Shown here piece after piece: positions 22,133-34,449 of a stretch of 64,000 bases of DNA. The notes beneath the pieces were generated by a model, which was given only the letters and a program-made list of their open reading frames with translations, made no database searches and had not been told where the DNA came from. The position numbers and the translations under genes are program-made. This DNA is from Cricetulus griseus (lineage: Eukaryota; Chordata; Mammalia; Rodentia; Cricetidae): positions 265,274,498-265,338,497 of the forward strand of contig NW_023276806.1 in the NCBI RefSeq assembly GCF_003668045.3. Direction: 5' to 3'. The first letter of the stretch is position 1. The number at the start of each line of letters is the position of its first letter.

Positions 22133-23997
22133 TACTAGGCTCATGGACCAATAACGGTCAAGGTTCAGTCCATGGTTTTTGAATGTGCCCTGCCTGTCTC
22201 TGTTTGAGTGTATCTGACTTACTTGCCACATGGCTTTGGATGTGTCCCTAGTTACACACACACACACATCTCAATCCCATTACTTGAAAATGCTTTATAA
22301 AAACCTGTATTGCTTTTCATATTTGTCTTTACATCATGCCAAGAACAAAGAAAGTGCTCTCCAAATATTCATATGCATTTTAGGGAGACACTCCTACCTC
22401 TCTGAAGGCACACATCTCCTTCATTTATGAGAACATAAATGCATCCTTTTTCAAAATGTCCTTCCCAAAGAAATAGAACAGTATTTTCAAATACTTTGTC
22501 CGGTTTTTTTTTTTTTTTTTTTTTTTTGAGAATATGGCAGGCATTCAGATTAATCTCCCTTTTCAGAGTGTTAATGGCTTGTGAAATTGAACTCTGCGAG
22601 GTGAGCTGGAGAGACATCCACACCTCTTCCTCCCACCCAGAGTCTTCTCTACTTCAGATGCGATGCTTGGCTGTGCTTCGGAAGCAAAGAGCACTTACAG
22701 ATGTAGGAAAACAGAACAGAAGCTAACAAAACACAGGAGTGAACGTCTGCTGTCCACCTGAACTGAGCCGATGGGAGACACATCAGAAAGAGAAGCCCTG
22801 GGGTGGCTTGAAAGATGCCTAGACCCAGCTTTCCACGTAGGAAGATCCCCCATGGAGCCGCCAGAGTGTTTGTGCAACCCCTTATCTGTTTGCTCACCAC
22901 TAAATGAGTGGGAAAATGGCATGTTAAAGCATTTCCAATTTATAGGAATAATGGAAGCTGATGAAGAAGGGCGTGTCATCAGAGTAGATAATGCCCTTGA
23001 GTGCCTGTGCTGGTATATTTGTCTGGAGTGAGTTTTTTTTTTTTTTCCCCTCGAAATTTGCACAGCTTCATGTAAATGAATATGTAGCAGAGTCATTGAG
23101 ATTTTCAGGTTTTCATATTAATAACTGGAAGATTGAGAAGCAGAGATACAATTTTATCTGAATAACTGTCTTATATGAAAACCAAATTGCTTTTTAAACA
23201 TCATCTCACAATCTACTAGGCAAGGAAGGCCTTTTATGAATACCCAGTGCCTCTAACCATAATTGCTCCCAGTCATAAATAATCCATCTGGGCAACTGTT
23301 TTTGGAGAATGTGAAAATTGACTAAACCCAAGTCTTCTGAGGAAAGCCTTCACAGAACCTGAGGAAGTGTGAGAGCTGAGGCAGGCTGCCAACATGTATT
23401 CATTAGCATGCTTTTCTAGCGAACTTGATCCAGGTGAGAAAATTGAGGAACAAAATAATTGTCTGTTATATTAATTGCTTTTGGTATTATTTCCATCCTC
23501 TCTGCCCCTGGAGCTACTTCAGCATGGGCACGGAAAATGCCGCAGTTGACATGTTACTTGGTGGTAGCAACCTGAGCATATTCTTTCAGCATTGCTCCCA
23601 GCTCTGCTTACTGAAGAAGGAAGTTTGCACTGAATGGAAACATGGGCGCTACCTGGGTGTGCTGTTGGGGTGCCCCGGGATGAGGTCAGTGGACACTGAT
23701 GATCTTGACATTAAATGCTAGCATGGCATTTCTGGAAGGATTATCTTAGATCTGTCATTATTAATCAGCATATATACATACTATCAATTGGAATCTCAAA
23801 AAGAAATGACCAAATTATTTGTAGAGAGGTGGGGAGGAGCAAAGAAAATCTAATTGAAAATGCCTATATGCTGTCTATATGTTCTGACTTTTGGTTTGTT
23901 ACTTTTGATAGCCTTCACCTATTAAAATTATGCTAAAATGACACAAATAACTCTCTATCTTCTAATTATTCATTAAATTTAAATATATTGTGATTGA
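22133..23997. other. Repeat-poor unique sequence
   Basis: Apart from T runs at 22,503-22,527 and 23,032-23,046 no repeat is visible. The balanced composition, absence of young repeats and AT-rich motifs such as 'tcattagcatgctt' (about 23,400) make 22,540-23,720 a candidate for conserved noncoding DNA. Short frames across it overlap on both strands and are not convincing. Confidence 0.4.
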
Positions 23998-24300
23998 GGA
24001 CCAGCTGGATAATTCAGTCAGTGAGTCTTTGCAAAAGCTTGAAAATTGGAGGTCAACCCCCTGAATTCAAGGTAAAAAGAAATAAACAGGGCATGGTGGT
24101 CTGCATCCACAATCCAGCTCTGGGGAGGCTGGGGCATGTGGATCTCTGGGGCTTGCTAGGCAGACAGTTTATCCTGTGCGGGAATTCTGGTCCAGTGAGA
24201 GCCCCGGAAAACAGAGGATGGCATCTGAGGTATGACACACATGGTTGTCCTCTGCCCTGTGCATACATGACGGCACATATGCAAGTATGTGCACACACAA
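23998..24300 (+). repeat. B4-type SINE
   Basis: The B4 order is clear: an ID-like head ('gaccagctggataattcagt'), a B1-like part ('gggcatggtggtctgcatcc', 'gctggggcatgtggatctct') and a terminal 'ggttgtcctctgccctgtgc' leading into 'cacatatgcaagtatgtgca'. A compound microsatellite follows directly. Confidence 0.75.
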
Positions 24301-24301
24301 A

Positions 24302-24376
<75 letters not shown>

Positions 24377-24393
24377 ACACACACACATACACA
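24302..24393. repeat. Compound (CT)n(CA)n microsatellite
   Basis: About 42 bases of CT followed by about 50 bases of CA with single TA interruptions, growing from the B4 tail. Overlapping low-complexity frames on both strands are artefacts of it. Confidence 0.95.
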
Positions 24394-25507
24394 CAAGTTA
24401 CTGACAGTAAACAATCTAGAATGAGGGTGGAGTTCTGGCACATGACATCTGCTCCAGTTATCTCTCATGCTCAGTCATACACTTGACAACTTTTTCACCT
24501 GACAGAACTTGTCAAAATTCTATAGATATCTGGCTCATGATATCAAGGAAAATGTGATTAGTATTATTTTAAAAGTGAGCAAGGAGTCAAATGGATGACT
24601 TGCAATCAAAACTTTGAATTGTCAGTGAGCCATGAAACAACTTTTAACATGAGGCATAAATTTAAGTTAAGGCAACCATAAACCTGATAAAACAGCTAAA
24701 GTATAAAATTGACAACAGTTAAAGTCAGTAGGATGTGGTACATGCAGAGGTTTTATGATAAATGACAAATGTCCAACACATGACACAAATCAGGGTCATT
24801 TTCAAATAATATTAAACTTGGCATCCTTTTTGGGGTATTGGGAGGAATTTGTTTTTGTTCTTCAGGTGAGGCTGCACATTCTACGGAGGTATTGAGTCTC
24901 ATTATTAATGAACATTATAAAATTCCTTATGAAGATATATTAGAGTTTAGTGGCTGACCATCTTTGTGATGGGTATGCTCTACATGTCTATATATACTAT
25001 ATTTTGCTTTTATACACAAGACAACCACATGGGGGGGCGGTCAGGAACATACATGAAACTTAGACACAGACAGTAAGTAGGCTAATATTCTGCAAACTCC
25101 CTTTGAAGCAGAGGATATGATGATACACATAGATAATTGAAGGAAGTAGCTTATTTACTAAGGGTGGACTTAGTTCATAAAGGACTATGTATATAGTGTA
25201 TAGCTAGAGAGCAAATTAATGTCCATAGAAGAATGGATGCTCCAATGAAAATGTCTGAACTGTGCTTCAGCACTGTCACTGAGCTCCGTGGCAGCAAGTA
25301 CAGTCCTTTAGGACAGAATAGTGACACTGACATCAAAGGTGCTTCTGGGGCCTCTGCAGTTATCTATGCTCATTCATGCTGGCCAGGTATTTGAGGGGAT
25401 GTTTATGACATTTGGGTAATGACGCTATTTAAATTCCATTTGATTTTTATATGTATATTTTCAGTGTGTTATAACATGAATAATATTTAAGAAGGAAAGT
25501 ACATTTT
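24394..25507. other. AT-rich unique sequence, no feature seen
   Basis: No repeat or gene was recognised over about 1.1 kb. Confidence 0.4.
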
Positions 25508-25577
25508 CAGACTGGGGACATAGTTCAGAAGGAGACACACTTGAAAACGATGTGCGCGGCCTTAGGGTCCATCCCCA
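25508..25577 (+). repeat. ID-like SINE fragment
   Basis: 'actggggacatagttcag' and 'ggccttagggtccatcccc' match the ID/BC1-type tRNA-Ala-derived head in order. A purine-rich stretch of GGAAGA type follows to about 25,658. Confidence 0.6.
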
Positions 25578-25659
25578 TGTAGTGAATGAAGAGAAAGAAG
25601 AGTAGGAAGGAACATAGGGAGGAGACTAAAGAGGAAGAGGAAGGAAGGAGAGGTGAAAA

Positions 25660-25890
25660 GGGGCTGGAGAGGTGCCTCACAATACATGCTACTCTTACAG
25701 AGGACCCAGGTTTGGTTCCTGGCACTCATGTTAAGTGGCTCACAACCTCCTTTAACTTCGGATCCAGGGGATCTGGATACCCTTTTCTGACCTGCAGGGA
25801 CACCCACACATATGTGGCACACACACACACACACATACACACACACACACTCACACTCGCACATCTATAAAAACAAAAATAAAAATAAAC
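25660..25890 (+). repeat. B3-like SINE (B2 superfamily)
   Basis: The head 'ggggctggagaggtgcctca', B-box-like 'gaggacccaggtttggttcc', body 'tggctcacaacctcctttaa', 'ggatccaggggatctgga' and a CA-repeat plus A-rich tail give an essentially full-length copy. The CA tract at 25,817-25,856 is inside the element. Confidence 0.85.
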
Positions 25891-27584
25891 CCTTTTGTAT
25901 TTCAAAAACAAAACATAGAGTTGTGGGCCCACCATCTAACAACTTGGAAAGTCCACCTCTGCCTGGCAGCTGCTGGAGCAGTGTAAGCCAGGCTTAGGTG
26001 AGGTTGTCACTTGCTTCCCAAGCCCCTTTCACTCATCTTTGGCCAAACAGAGGCAAGTTGCCAAGAGATCATTCCCAGTACATGAGACTCATTTACTGTC
26101 ATAACCAAAGAGGATTCATTTACTCTGTACTATAAACACAGAAAATTAACTTTTACCTCGAGAAGAATCTCCTTTGGAAAGACCATGCATTTCAGGGGAA
26201 CAAAGCAATACCCTATGAGGCACATAAAGACCAATCGTGATGAATCAGGGATTTAGAACACACCACAGTTGCATTGCCATGTGTGGCAGACTTCTGCATG
26301 TAATTTTGATGGTCCTTCTTTGGCTTTTTAGTATCCTTTAAGTACAGAGTTTACAGAGTTGTCATCAGTTTGGGTTCTAAGCCTGTGTTTTATAAACCTG
26401 GATGAATATTCATGCCATCTCAGGACTGTGTCACCATGCAGTTTCAAGGAGCCTGACTTTGGGAATAGCTCTACACAGGCACATTTTAAAGGACAGGTTC
26501 CGAGGCTCAGTTCCTGTTCTTGCAGTTCCTGGCTTGACTATTTTATCATTGTGTAAATCAGCCAAAGAACTAATGACTAGAAGAAGTCTTTGTTTATTCT
26601 CATGTGTCTAAAACTGAAGCATTTCATCAAGGAGGGACATTGGAATGTATTCACAGTGGAAGGGGTAGATAAGACTAGTTTAATGAGTGTCTCAGAACAA
26701 AGGACTATAACTTGGCTTCTTCTACATCGAAAACATGTACCTTACTGTCTAGTGTATCAAATAGTATTGGGAACCTGAATTCTCTTTCCATCTTATGGAA
26801 GATTAAGAAGTCACACTCAATGTTTTCGTAAAGATATGATTTAAGGACTCTTACATACATTCGGAATGGGTTCAAGAGAGTCAGAAACAGCTTTGAAAAG
26901 TGGTGGGGTGCTGACAGATGCACGGAAGGATGGAGTTTGCTCCCAATGTCCCAGGAAACATAGCAGTCACTTCTCTTGTTCCAGGGTTTGCTCACAGCAG
27001 TTCTCAGGGACTTGTTTAGACACTGAATTGCTGACAAGAAGGTAGAATCTGACTCTCAGAGGAAAGGACACATCTGGTAAATGAGAGAACATGTAGAGGA
27101 AATATAGGAAGGTTAACCATGGCCTTACTGGATTGAGATGCACAATGGCTGACACTGTTGCTCTACCGAGGCAGCCTCACTTGGTTTCTTGCCATCCCCC
27201 CAAAAGAGGCAGAGGAAACCTAGAGACATAAGCTTTGTATTTAGTCTCAGCTTAACTATGGCATTTCACTGTTAAATGCAGAGACAGACCATCCCTTAAA
27301 AAGTGTTTTACACTAGAGACATGTAACTATAAATACCATGTGCCACTAGAAGTAACTACACATGTAAAAAGCTATTCAAAATCATCAATTGATAAAATGC
27401 ATTCAAATGAAGACTACAATGGGATTCCAATAAACACCAACACAATATTGCTTCAGTATTAACCATAATAATTGATAACAGAAACTACAAGGAAGGGTTT
27501 GGAGAAAGTCAGTTGCTCACACACAGCTAGTGAGAATGGAACATACTCCAGCCTCTGAGGCTACCTGGAGGTTTCTTTGTTTAA
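25891..27584. other. Unique sequence, no gene seen
   Basis: No interspersed repeat was recognised over about 1.7 kb. Frames of 60-110 codons at 26,359-27,155 overlap in several phases and resemble no family I know. Confidence 0.4.
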
Positions 27585-27808
27585 ATTCATTTTGATTCTT
27601 ATTTAATGTGTATAAGTGCTTTAACTCTACGTCTTATGTATATTTCATGCATGCCTGGTACCTGCAGAGGTCAAAAGAAACTGTCAGATTACCTGGCATT
27701 AGAGTTACAGACAGTTGTGAGCCAGTGTATTGGTGCTGGGGATTGAACACAGGTCCTCTAGAAGAGTAAAAAGTACTCTCAGATACTGAGCCATCTCTCT
27801 GGCCCTGG
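27585..27808 (-). repeat. B3-like SINE (B2 superfamily)
   Basis: In reverse it reads head to tail: 'gggccagagagatggctca' at the right end, then 'agaggacctgtgttcaatcc', 'ctcacaactgtctgtaactc' and the 'caggcatgcatg' tail region. Confidence 0.85.
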
Positions 27809-27919
27809 CAGTTTCTTATGTAAGTGAACATACATTCATCATAAAACCTATGAATTGTATGCATAAAAATGAAAATTTACATTTCAGCCTAAACCTTAAC
27901 CATTTATGTTTATAAAGAT

Positions 27920-27925
<6 letters not shown>

Positions 27926-27950
<25 letters not shown>

Positions 27951-28102
27951 TTTGGTTTTTCGAGACAGGGTTTCTCTGTGTAGCTTTGGAGCCTATCCTG
28001 GCCCTCGCTCTGGAGATCAGGCTGGCCTCGAACTCACAGAGATCCGCCTGCCTCTGCCTCCCGAGTGCTGAGATTAAAGGTGTGCGCAACCAACGCCCAG
28101 CC
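27926..28102 (-). repeat. B1 SINE with (TTTA)n at its tail
   Basis: This is a well-preserved cricetid B1 ('tagctttggagcctatcctg' in the visible strand). Flanking repeats 'ataaagatttattt' (27,912-27,925) and 'ataaagttttattt' (28,103-28,116) match at 13 of 14 bases and look like the target duplication. A TTTA tetranucleotide run lies between the left duplication and the B1 body and probably evolved from the A-rich tail. Confidence 0.9.
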
Positions 28103-28314
28103 ATAAAGTTTTATTTTAGTAGCCTGAAATTGGAATCTCCTTAGCTATACATCAGTGAGGGGACTCTTAAACAAACTGTGAACTACCTAAATATAGAACA
28201 TGATTTAATGATGAAGGAAAAAGAAAGCTAATACGTAATAGCTTGATGAATCTCCATGGAATGATGTTAAATAAACATGTTAATGTCAGAACAAGATTAA
28301 TGTGAATTCATTTG

Positions 28315-28315
28315 T

Positions 28316-28355
<40 letters not shown>

Positions 28356-28364
28356 TGTGTGTGA
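28315..28364. repeat. (GT)n microsatellite
   Basis: About 50 bases of GT repeat with one interruption, ending 14 bases before a B1. Confidence 0.95.
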
Positions 28365-28377
28365 AAGAAAAGTTACT

Positions 28378-28525
28378 GCCGGGTGGTGGTGGCCCAGGCC
28401 TTTAATCCCAGCACTTACGAGGCAGAGGCAAGGGAATCTCTGTGAGTTCCAGGTCAGCCTGGTTTACAGAGCAAGTGCCAGGAGAAACCCTGTCTCAAAA
28501 AACAAAACAAAAACCCAGCCAAACA
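28378..28525 (+). repeat. B1 SINE
   Basis: Begins 'gccgggtggtggtggcccag', continues 'cctttaatcccagcactta', and ends 'ccctgtctcaaaaaacaaaa' with an A-rich tail. The B1 is full length with moderate divergence. Confidence 0.9.
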
Positions 28526-29399
28526 AAAAGAGTGAAATTACTAATAAATGAGATAGAAAAATAAGCATTTTTAAAGAATTCTATTAAATTCACATAGATA
28601 TTTTAAAAATACAGTATGAAATGTAAGAGAGAATTTGACAAAGCTACCAAATAATAAACTTGGAAAAGAATATCTAAAGTTTAAGACAAAATGAATGGGC
28701 TTAACTATAATGAAACCCTAGAAGATGAGATCAGTAATATTAAATGTGAAGGAAAAAGCTATCCAAACTCAACAATAGAGAGAAAACTATGCCCAGAGGA
28801 ATGCCAATATTCCCAAGTGATTTAAAGCAAATACAATTAGAGCCATAAGACTAAGATTTTATCAAGTATATTGAAAACTCTAAGTCCCAATAATAACTGA
28901 AATCTGGATTAAGGTCAAATACACAGAATGAACAGTACAGTGGAGGGTGTTGTTCAAGAGGCTTAAAGAGACACTTGACATGCTCAAGCAACAGAGCATC
29001 ACAGGAACAATAATGGGGCTCTCATTGGACAACTAACTATACATCTGGAGAAAAACACATCATTTCAGCGAAGGGTCCAAATGTCCAAAATCTAGACAAA
29101 CACATAAAGTGAAGGAGCAATACGTTGTCCATGAAGTAAATATTGAATATAATACATTCAATTAAGAGAAAATGCATTGTGAGTAATGCTGGATCCTTTA
29201 AAATAATTGAAGACACAGGAAGAAGGTAAATATATAAAACTTCCCAGTTAATTCTAGATTGTGTCATGTGGACAGTTAAAGTGAAGCAAAGTGGTAGTGT
29301 ACTAGACTGTAGACTATGGTATATTAAAGAAGCATGGTATAAAGCTTAGTATAAGGATGTATAAGTAACATGGAAATGGTAAGAAACACTGTAGAAAAT
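28526..29399. other. A-rich sequence, origin unclear
   Basis: This stretch is A-rich on the plus strand, as sense L1 DNA often is, and it leads into a recognisable L1 ORF2 remnant. I could not match it to a specific L1 section. Confidence 0.3.
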
Positions 29400-30560
29400 C
29401 AGATAGTAAAATTTTCAATAAACTGCCACATCAGAAAATAAATGATGATGAATACATAGAGAAAACAAAAAATAAATGATATACTTAAATATGTCAAGAA
29501 GCATGTGAGTCAGAAGATAAAAGTATTTAGTAACACTTAATTGAATGGGTCAATAATTGTATTGACTGTTAATAGTAAAGCCATAGCAACTCAAAGACAG
29601 TGATTTCCAGAGCAGTCAACAGTATGACCAAGCCATATGCTATTTAAATATGCATATTAAGTTATTGCACACATCAGTTAAAACAAAAGTAATAGAAGAA
29701 TATACGTTCCTTACAACCTAATGGGGAGGTAATATAACTCAGTGAAACTTCAGAGTGAGAAATACATTTTAAATATATATTTTATTGGATGTTAAGTTGT
29801 CATAAAATATTCTAAGGCTATCAGATATGAAGAGAAAAATAAGAGAGATGTATGACAACACACAGTTTCCCCTGGAGATTGCCAGGAATATACACATAAG
29901 GCAGACAGAAAATTCAGTGCAAGGACCTGAGTGATGCTTTCAGCCAATTTCACTTCGTTTTCATTTGTAGAATATTTTGTATAAAGTGTACATATCTTTG
30001 ACGTATACTCATAACTTCACAGACAATATGTGGTGCTGCAAAATAACTTTTCCGAAATGGAAATCGAAGAAGATGATGAATGGTGTGTCCTCTAACCATA
30101 CTGGCATTAAATTACAGATCAATAAACACAGACCTCCTAAATATTTTAAATTTAACATGAAGAAATATGCCGAAGAATAAGTAAATAAACTAGAAAAATT
30201 TTCAAGTAGGATAAAAATGAAAAGCCTATGCATCAAGTTTGTGGGATCTTATAGAAAGACTTAATACACACTGGGGAGAGGATGGTGGTCTTAGGAAGCT
30301 GATAAAAATGCCACCTCTACCTGCAGAAAAAGAAAACTAGGTGAGTCGTTCTCACTTGTCACAAAAATCAAACTCAATAAGCATTAAAAATTGCCATGTA
30401 AAACCAGAAACTGAAGATCCTAAGGGCAAACATGGGGAAATACATAGGATATTGGAATGGGCAAGGAACTGTTTGGATGATTGTCAAAAGCAAAGAAACA
30501 TCAATCGACAAAAATAGAGAAGTGAAATTGTATGACATTAGTTTTTTTGACACCCATCCC
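29400..30560 (+). mobile_element. Old L1 ORF2 remnants
   Basis: Around 30,090-30,130 the frame reads like the end of the L1 endonuclease domain (Ser-Asn-His-Thr-Gly-Ile-Lys-Leu-Gln-Ile-Asn corresponds to the usual SDHNAIKLEIN block). Bases 30,370-30,540 resemble the ORF2 segment before the C-terminus. The middle, including the reverse transcriptase, is missing, so the copy is internally deleted and non-coding. Confidence 0.6.
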
Positions 30561-30789
30561 CAACACTGATTGGATGGCCAAGAAGCTGAAACTAGACAGC
30601 CCAGGCTCCTAGGGGAAAATTAAATACTACTGTTCTGCTAAAGTAATAGAGCCATAAATGACTTCTAATGACATTCTTCTACACTCATAGATCAGTGCCG
30701 TGCTCAGCCGTCATCAGAGTAGATTTCTCCTGCACCAGACAGGAGCAAATACAGAGTCCCACAGGCAGACAATATGCAGAAAAGGGGGA

Positions 30790-31570
30790 GACCTTGCAAT
30801 ACTCATCCCTAAAGGAGATGTCTCCATTTAATTCCTTCCCTCAGGCCTCAGGGAGCTCTGTGGAAGATGGGGCAGAAAAATTGTAAGAGCCAGAGGGGAT
30901 GGAGGACACCAAGGAAACAAGGTTTTATAAACAGCAGTACTGCTGCACATACCAACTCACAGTCTGTGGCAGCATGCACAAGACCCTCATAAGTCTAAGC
31001 CAGATGGGGTCCTAGAGCTGAATGGGGAAGTGGACACAAGCCTACATCACTAACCTAAAAGCTAGCTCCAACTGATAGTCACTCACAAATGAATAACTAG
31101 TTTTCTCTAACAGAGTCTCACTGGGTATATAAATCACACTCAAGGCCGGGTTCAGGCCACCATTAGATGGCTAACACAAAACAAACTCAGTGGAATTTTG
31201 GGAAGTTCTTAGTCTCATAATACTTTGTCATAACTTTTCCCTCCTAACCTCCTTTCTGTATATACTATGGTTTCTGGTTTTGTGTTTTTATGGAATTCTG
31301 TATGTGCTAACATGTGTGTCTCTAAGTTTATATGTGTTTCTTGTAATTTTTCATTGGCTTTTTTACTTCTGTTTGTTTTGTCCTATTTCAGTGTGTTTGT
31401 TTTTGTTTTATTAACATTGTTTTTTTTTTTTTTTAGATTTCTACTTGTGTCCTAATGAGAGTGAATGAAAAGACTGTGGATTTTGGTGGGTGGGAAGTGG
31501 GGAATATCTGGAAGGAGTTGGAGGAGAGTAATATGTTGTATGAAAAAATCTATTATATAAGAAGAAAAGT
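30790..31570 (+). mobile_element. Lx-type L1 3' UTR
   Basis: 'gtaagagccagaggggatgg', 'ccaactcacagtctgtggca', 'aactcagtggaattttggga', 'atatactatggtttctggtt', a T-rich zone, then 'gagagtgaatgaaaagactg' and 'gtggattttggtgggtggga' follow the known order of the rodent Lx 3' UTR. The end 'atgaaaaaatctattatata' is close to the expected L1 terminus. Confidence 0.65.
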
Positions 31571-31589
31571 GTTAGGCTCAAAATTACAC

Positions 31590-31850
31590 AGATTGTGTGA
31601 TTCCATTCCTAAGAATGATCAAAATAGGTACATTCATAGTGACCTATCATGGGTTGTCAGGAATTCAGGGGGAACATGTGTGGAAAACAGTGATGGTGAA
31701 GGAATTCAGCTTCCTTTTAGGAGGGATGAAACTGTTCTACAACAGACTGTATCAGTGGCTCCACGGATATAACACTGAGTTACTCACTTCAAATGGGTAA
31801 ATTATATGATATGTGAATTTTATTTTCATGAAGCTGCCTGATTAAAAACA
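31590..31850 (+). mobile_element. Ancient L1M 3' UTR fragment
   Basis: 'gtgtgattccattcctaag', 'aataggtacattcatagtga', 'gatgaaactgttctacaaca', 'cttcaaatgggtaaattata' and 'tgatatgtgaattttatttt' reproduce the 3' UTR of mammal-wide L1M elements. It is older than the adjacent Lx copy. Confidence 0.7.
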
Positions 31851-32254
31851 TACAGACTGAAATGCTTCTGTTTGAGGTTGGATCTACTGCCACTCTCCCC
31901 ATAGAGGAATTGGGAGACTTATTCTCAGTCACTGAGAGTAAAGATTCTTCTCTAGCACCACGGGGCAGTCTCGCTCCTCCTTGATACTTCCATCCCTAAA
32001 CACCAGCTCCCTTATCTGCATCCTCACCTTTTCATCTATGAGTGGCCTTTAGAACATACAATTGTTCTTGAATTCCATTTAATATGTGGGTTAAATACCA
32101 TTTACTTCAATTGGAAAAGCTCAGTGTATTCCTCTTAGCTGAGATCCAGCAATTCATTGTTGCCCTCTGTACTTCATTTATAATCAAAGAAAAAAATCTA
32201 CTTTTTAAAAAATGCTTAAAATTACATTTGCTTATGGTATGTATGGAGGGGAGG

Positions 32255-32258
<4 letters not shown>

Positions 32259-32311
<53 letters not shown>
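32259..32311. repeat. (CA)n microsatellite
   Basis: About 53 uninterrupted bases of CA repeat. The His/Thr and Val/Cys frames on opposite strands at 32,084-32,382 arise from it. Confidence 0.95.
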
Positions 32312-32313
<2 letters not shown>

Positions 32314-32399
32314 GCTTGTGAGAGTGAGGAAAACAAACAACAGAGTGAACAAAGATCCTGAGGAATGAGAGAGAGAATTCACAGGTAATTTACCTTACA

Positions 32400-33060
32400 G
32401 CTCAAAGGAAAAGAGTATACAACCAAAAGCCCCCTCAATAATCCAGTTAAAATGATTACCTGACTTTCACATAGACATCTATCAAATAAGGAATAGAAGT
32501 GACCAATTGGCATATCAAAAGATGATATATATCACCAGCCACCAAGAAAATGTAAGCCAGAATCCTAGCAGGTTATCACTCTATTGTAATTAGAACAACT
32601 ATTGAAATATAAAGCAAACAAGTGCTGCTAAGTATGAGGAGATATTATGTTCCTTAGTGATTACTCACAGGGCAAAAACCTAGTGTGACTATAATGGAGA
32701 ACAAAGTGGGAGTTCCCATAGTATTAAAAATGGAGCCCATACATAACTGAAGATTCTTACCACTGGGTATAAAGATGCAGAAATGCAGTCAGTACATTAA
32801 GAAATGTTTGCATTTGCAATTTGGTTACCATGGTATACACAACTGTCAAGAAATCAAATCAGCTTAATTGTCAATCAATTATTAAATGTCTCAAGAAAAT
32901 GCAATTCTTGATTTTTATATATAATGGAAAATATTCAGCCATACCGAATAAGAAATGAAGACATTAAAATAAAAACAGGGGAACTGGAGTGTAATATGCA
33001 AAAACACGGAAGAATGAATGAATATGATGTCTTTTTCCTTGTGTGTAGAAGCTAAAAAAA
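32400..33060 (+). mobile_element. Old L1 ORF2 3' fragment
   Basis: 'agccagaatcctagcaggtt', 'tgctgctaagtatgaggag', 'accactgggtataaagatgc' and 'tggaaaatattcagccatac' follow the ORF2 C-terminal coding order of old L1. Numerous indels leave no frame. It is probably continuous with the L1M 3' UTR at 33,850-34,250, with an LTR inserted between them. Confidence 0.65.
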
Positions 33061-33324
33061 CAACCTTTATATAGAATAAGCATTAATAGAGCCTAGAAGT
33101 GTTGAGAGAGATAAAAAAAAAAACATCATGGATAGTAGATACTGAAGCACAGTTAAATAGAAGTAAAGTCTGGCTCTCTGCATCACACTAGGATGGCTGT
33201 AGTTCACCAGCACCTGTCTTTATTGGTGAAGATCTGGAATCTATAGAGATGCCAAAAAGAATTAATTAAGATGGAAAATGCTAATAGCTCTGAATTGAAG
33301 GCATCACCTTGTATGTATGTGTAT

Positions 33325-33690
33325 ATATCATAGGGTTTCTATTGCTGTGATAAAATACCATAGCCAAAGAAACTTGGGGAGGAAAGGGTTGATTTCAGCT
33401 TCCAACTCCCAGGTCACACTCCATCACCAAAGGGAGTCAGAGAATGACCCCAAGGCAGGAACCCTAAGCAGCCAGGGAGGAATGCTGCTTATGCTCTCCA
33501 TGGCTTGCTCAGCCTGCTTTCCATCCAGCCCACAATGAGCTGGCTCCTTCCACATCAATCATTGAGCAAGGCGATATCCTCACAGAACTGTCGAGTGGTC
33601 AGTCTTATAAGGCAGTACTCAGTTATGAGTCCATTTGCCCAGAAATGTCTTTTGTCTTAGTCAAGTTGACAAAACCCAATCAGCACAGTA
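33325..33690 (-). mobile_element. MaLR-like LTR inside old L1
   Basis: On the minus strand it starts near 'gtcaacttgactaagac' and ends 'cagcaatagaaaccctatga'. It contains 'aaccctttcctccccaagtt' and a 'ggcttgctcagcctg' block on the plus strand. The same LTR-like layout and near-identical terminus occur at 10,405-10,775. It splits an older L1M. Confidence 0.55.
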
Positions 33691-33849
33691 TACATGTTTT
33701 AGAATATTACTGTGCCCTCACTAATATGTTTAATTGATTTATATTTATACAAATAAAAGTGGAATAACTTAAATAAGATTGGAAACATTTATGAGGATGA
33801 CTTGGAGGATACACGTGCGCGTGCACACACACACACAGCCTGACATGAG

Positions 33850-34250
33850 CAGCAACATAGAGCTGTCTATAAAAGTCCCATGCTGAAATAGAGTACATCA
33901 TCTAGCTCCTATGTAGAATCTAAAATTTGTACCTCACAGATATTGACAGTGCACCAGTGTTTCCAAGAGTCTGGAAAAGTAGACAGGATGAAGAACTTGG
34001 GAACAGGTACCCACTGTAGTTCTGTAGGAAAATATGTTCTGAGTTTCTGCTGCATAGAATGTCAATATAATTATGGTAACACAAAACATGTTTTTGGAAG
34101 CTGGAAGGAATAATTTGAAAGCGCTATGAAGAACGTTTGAGCAGATGGATATAATTGTATATATTGTATAACAATTGCATAAAATGGATAAATTGTATCT
34201 CTACATAAAACAATGATGTATAGTTACTCATAACAAGCTATAATTTTCTT
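33850..34250 (+). mobile_element. Ancient L1M 3' UTR, second part
   Basis: 'agcagatggatataattgta', 'tggaaggaataatttgaaag' and 'gatgaagaacttgggaacag' resemble the middle and end of mammal-wide L1M 3' UTRs. It probably continues the element interrupted at 33,325. Confidence 0.55.
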
Positions 34251-34449
34251 CTTTTAGATTTACTTTTATATTTTAATCTGTGTATATGTGTGAATGCAGA
34301 AGACAGGTAGATTCACTAGAAATGGAGATGTGATTGGGAATCACCTCATATGGGTGCTGAGAAACAAACCAAAGTCATCTGCAAGAGCATTGCACATTCT
34401 TAATGTTAACAATGAGACACCTATCTTATCCCAAACTCATAGTTGGTTG

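Noticed and set aside
22695..23096. 133-codon minus-strand frame, with an opposite 86-codon frame
   Set aside because: No recognisable domain, initiation context or splice signals. Overlapping frames on both strands argue for chance, although the region might be conserved noncoding DNA.
24053..24486. Several overlapping frames with Cys/Val, Arg/Glu or His/Thr runs
   Set aside because: They are translations of one CT/CA microsatellite in different phases.
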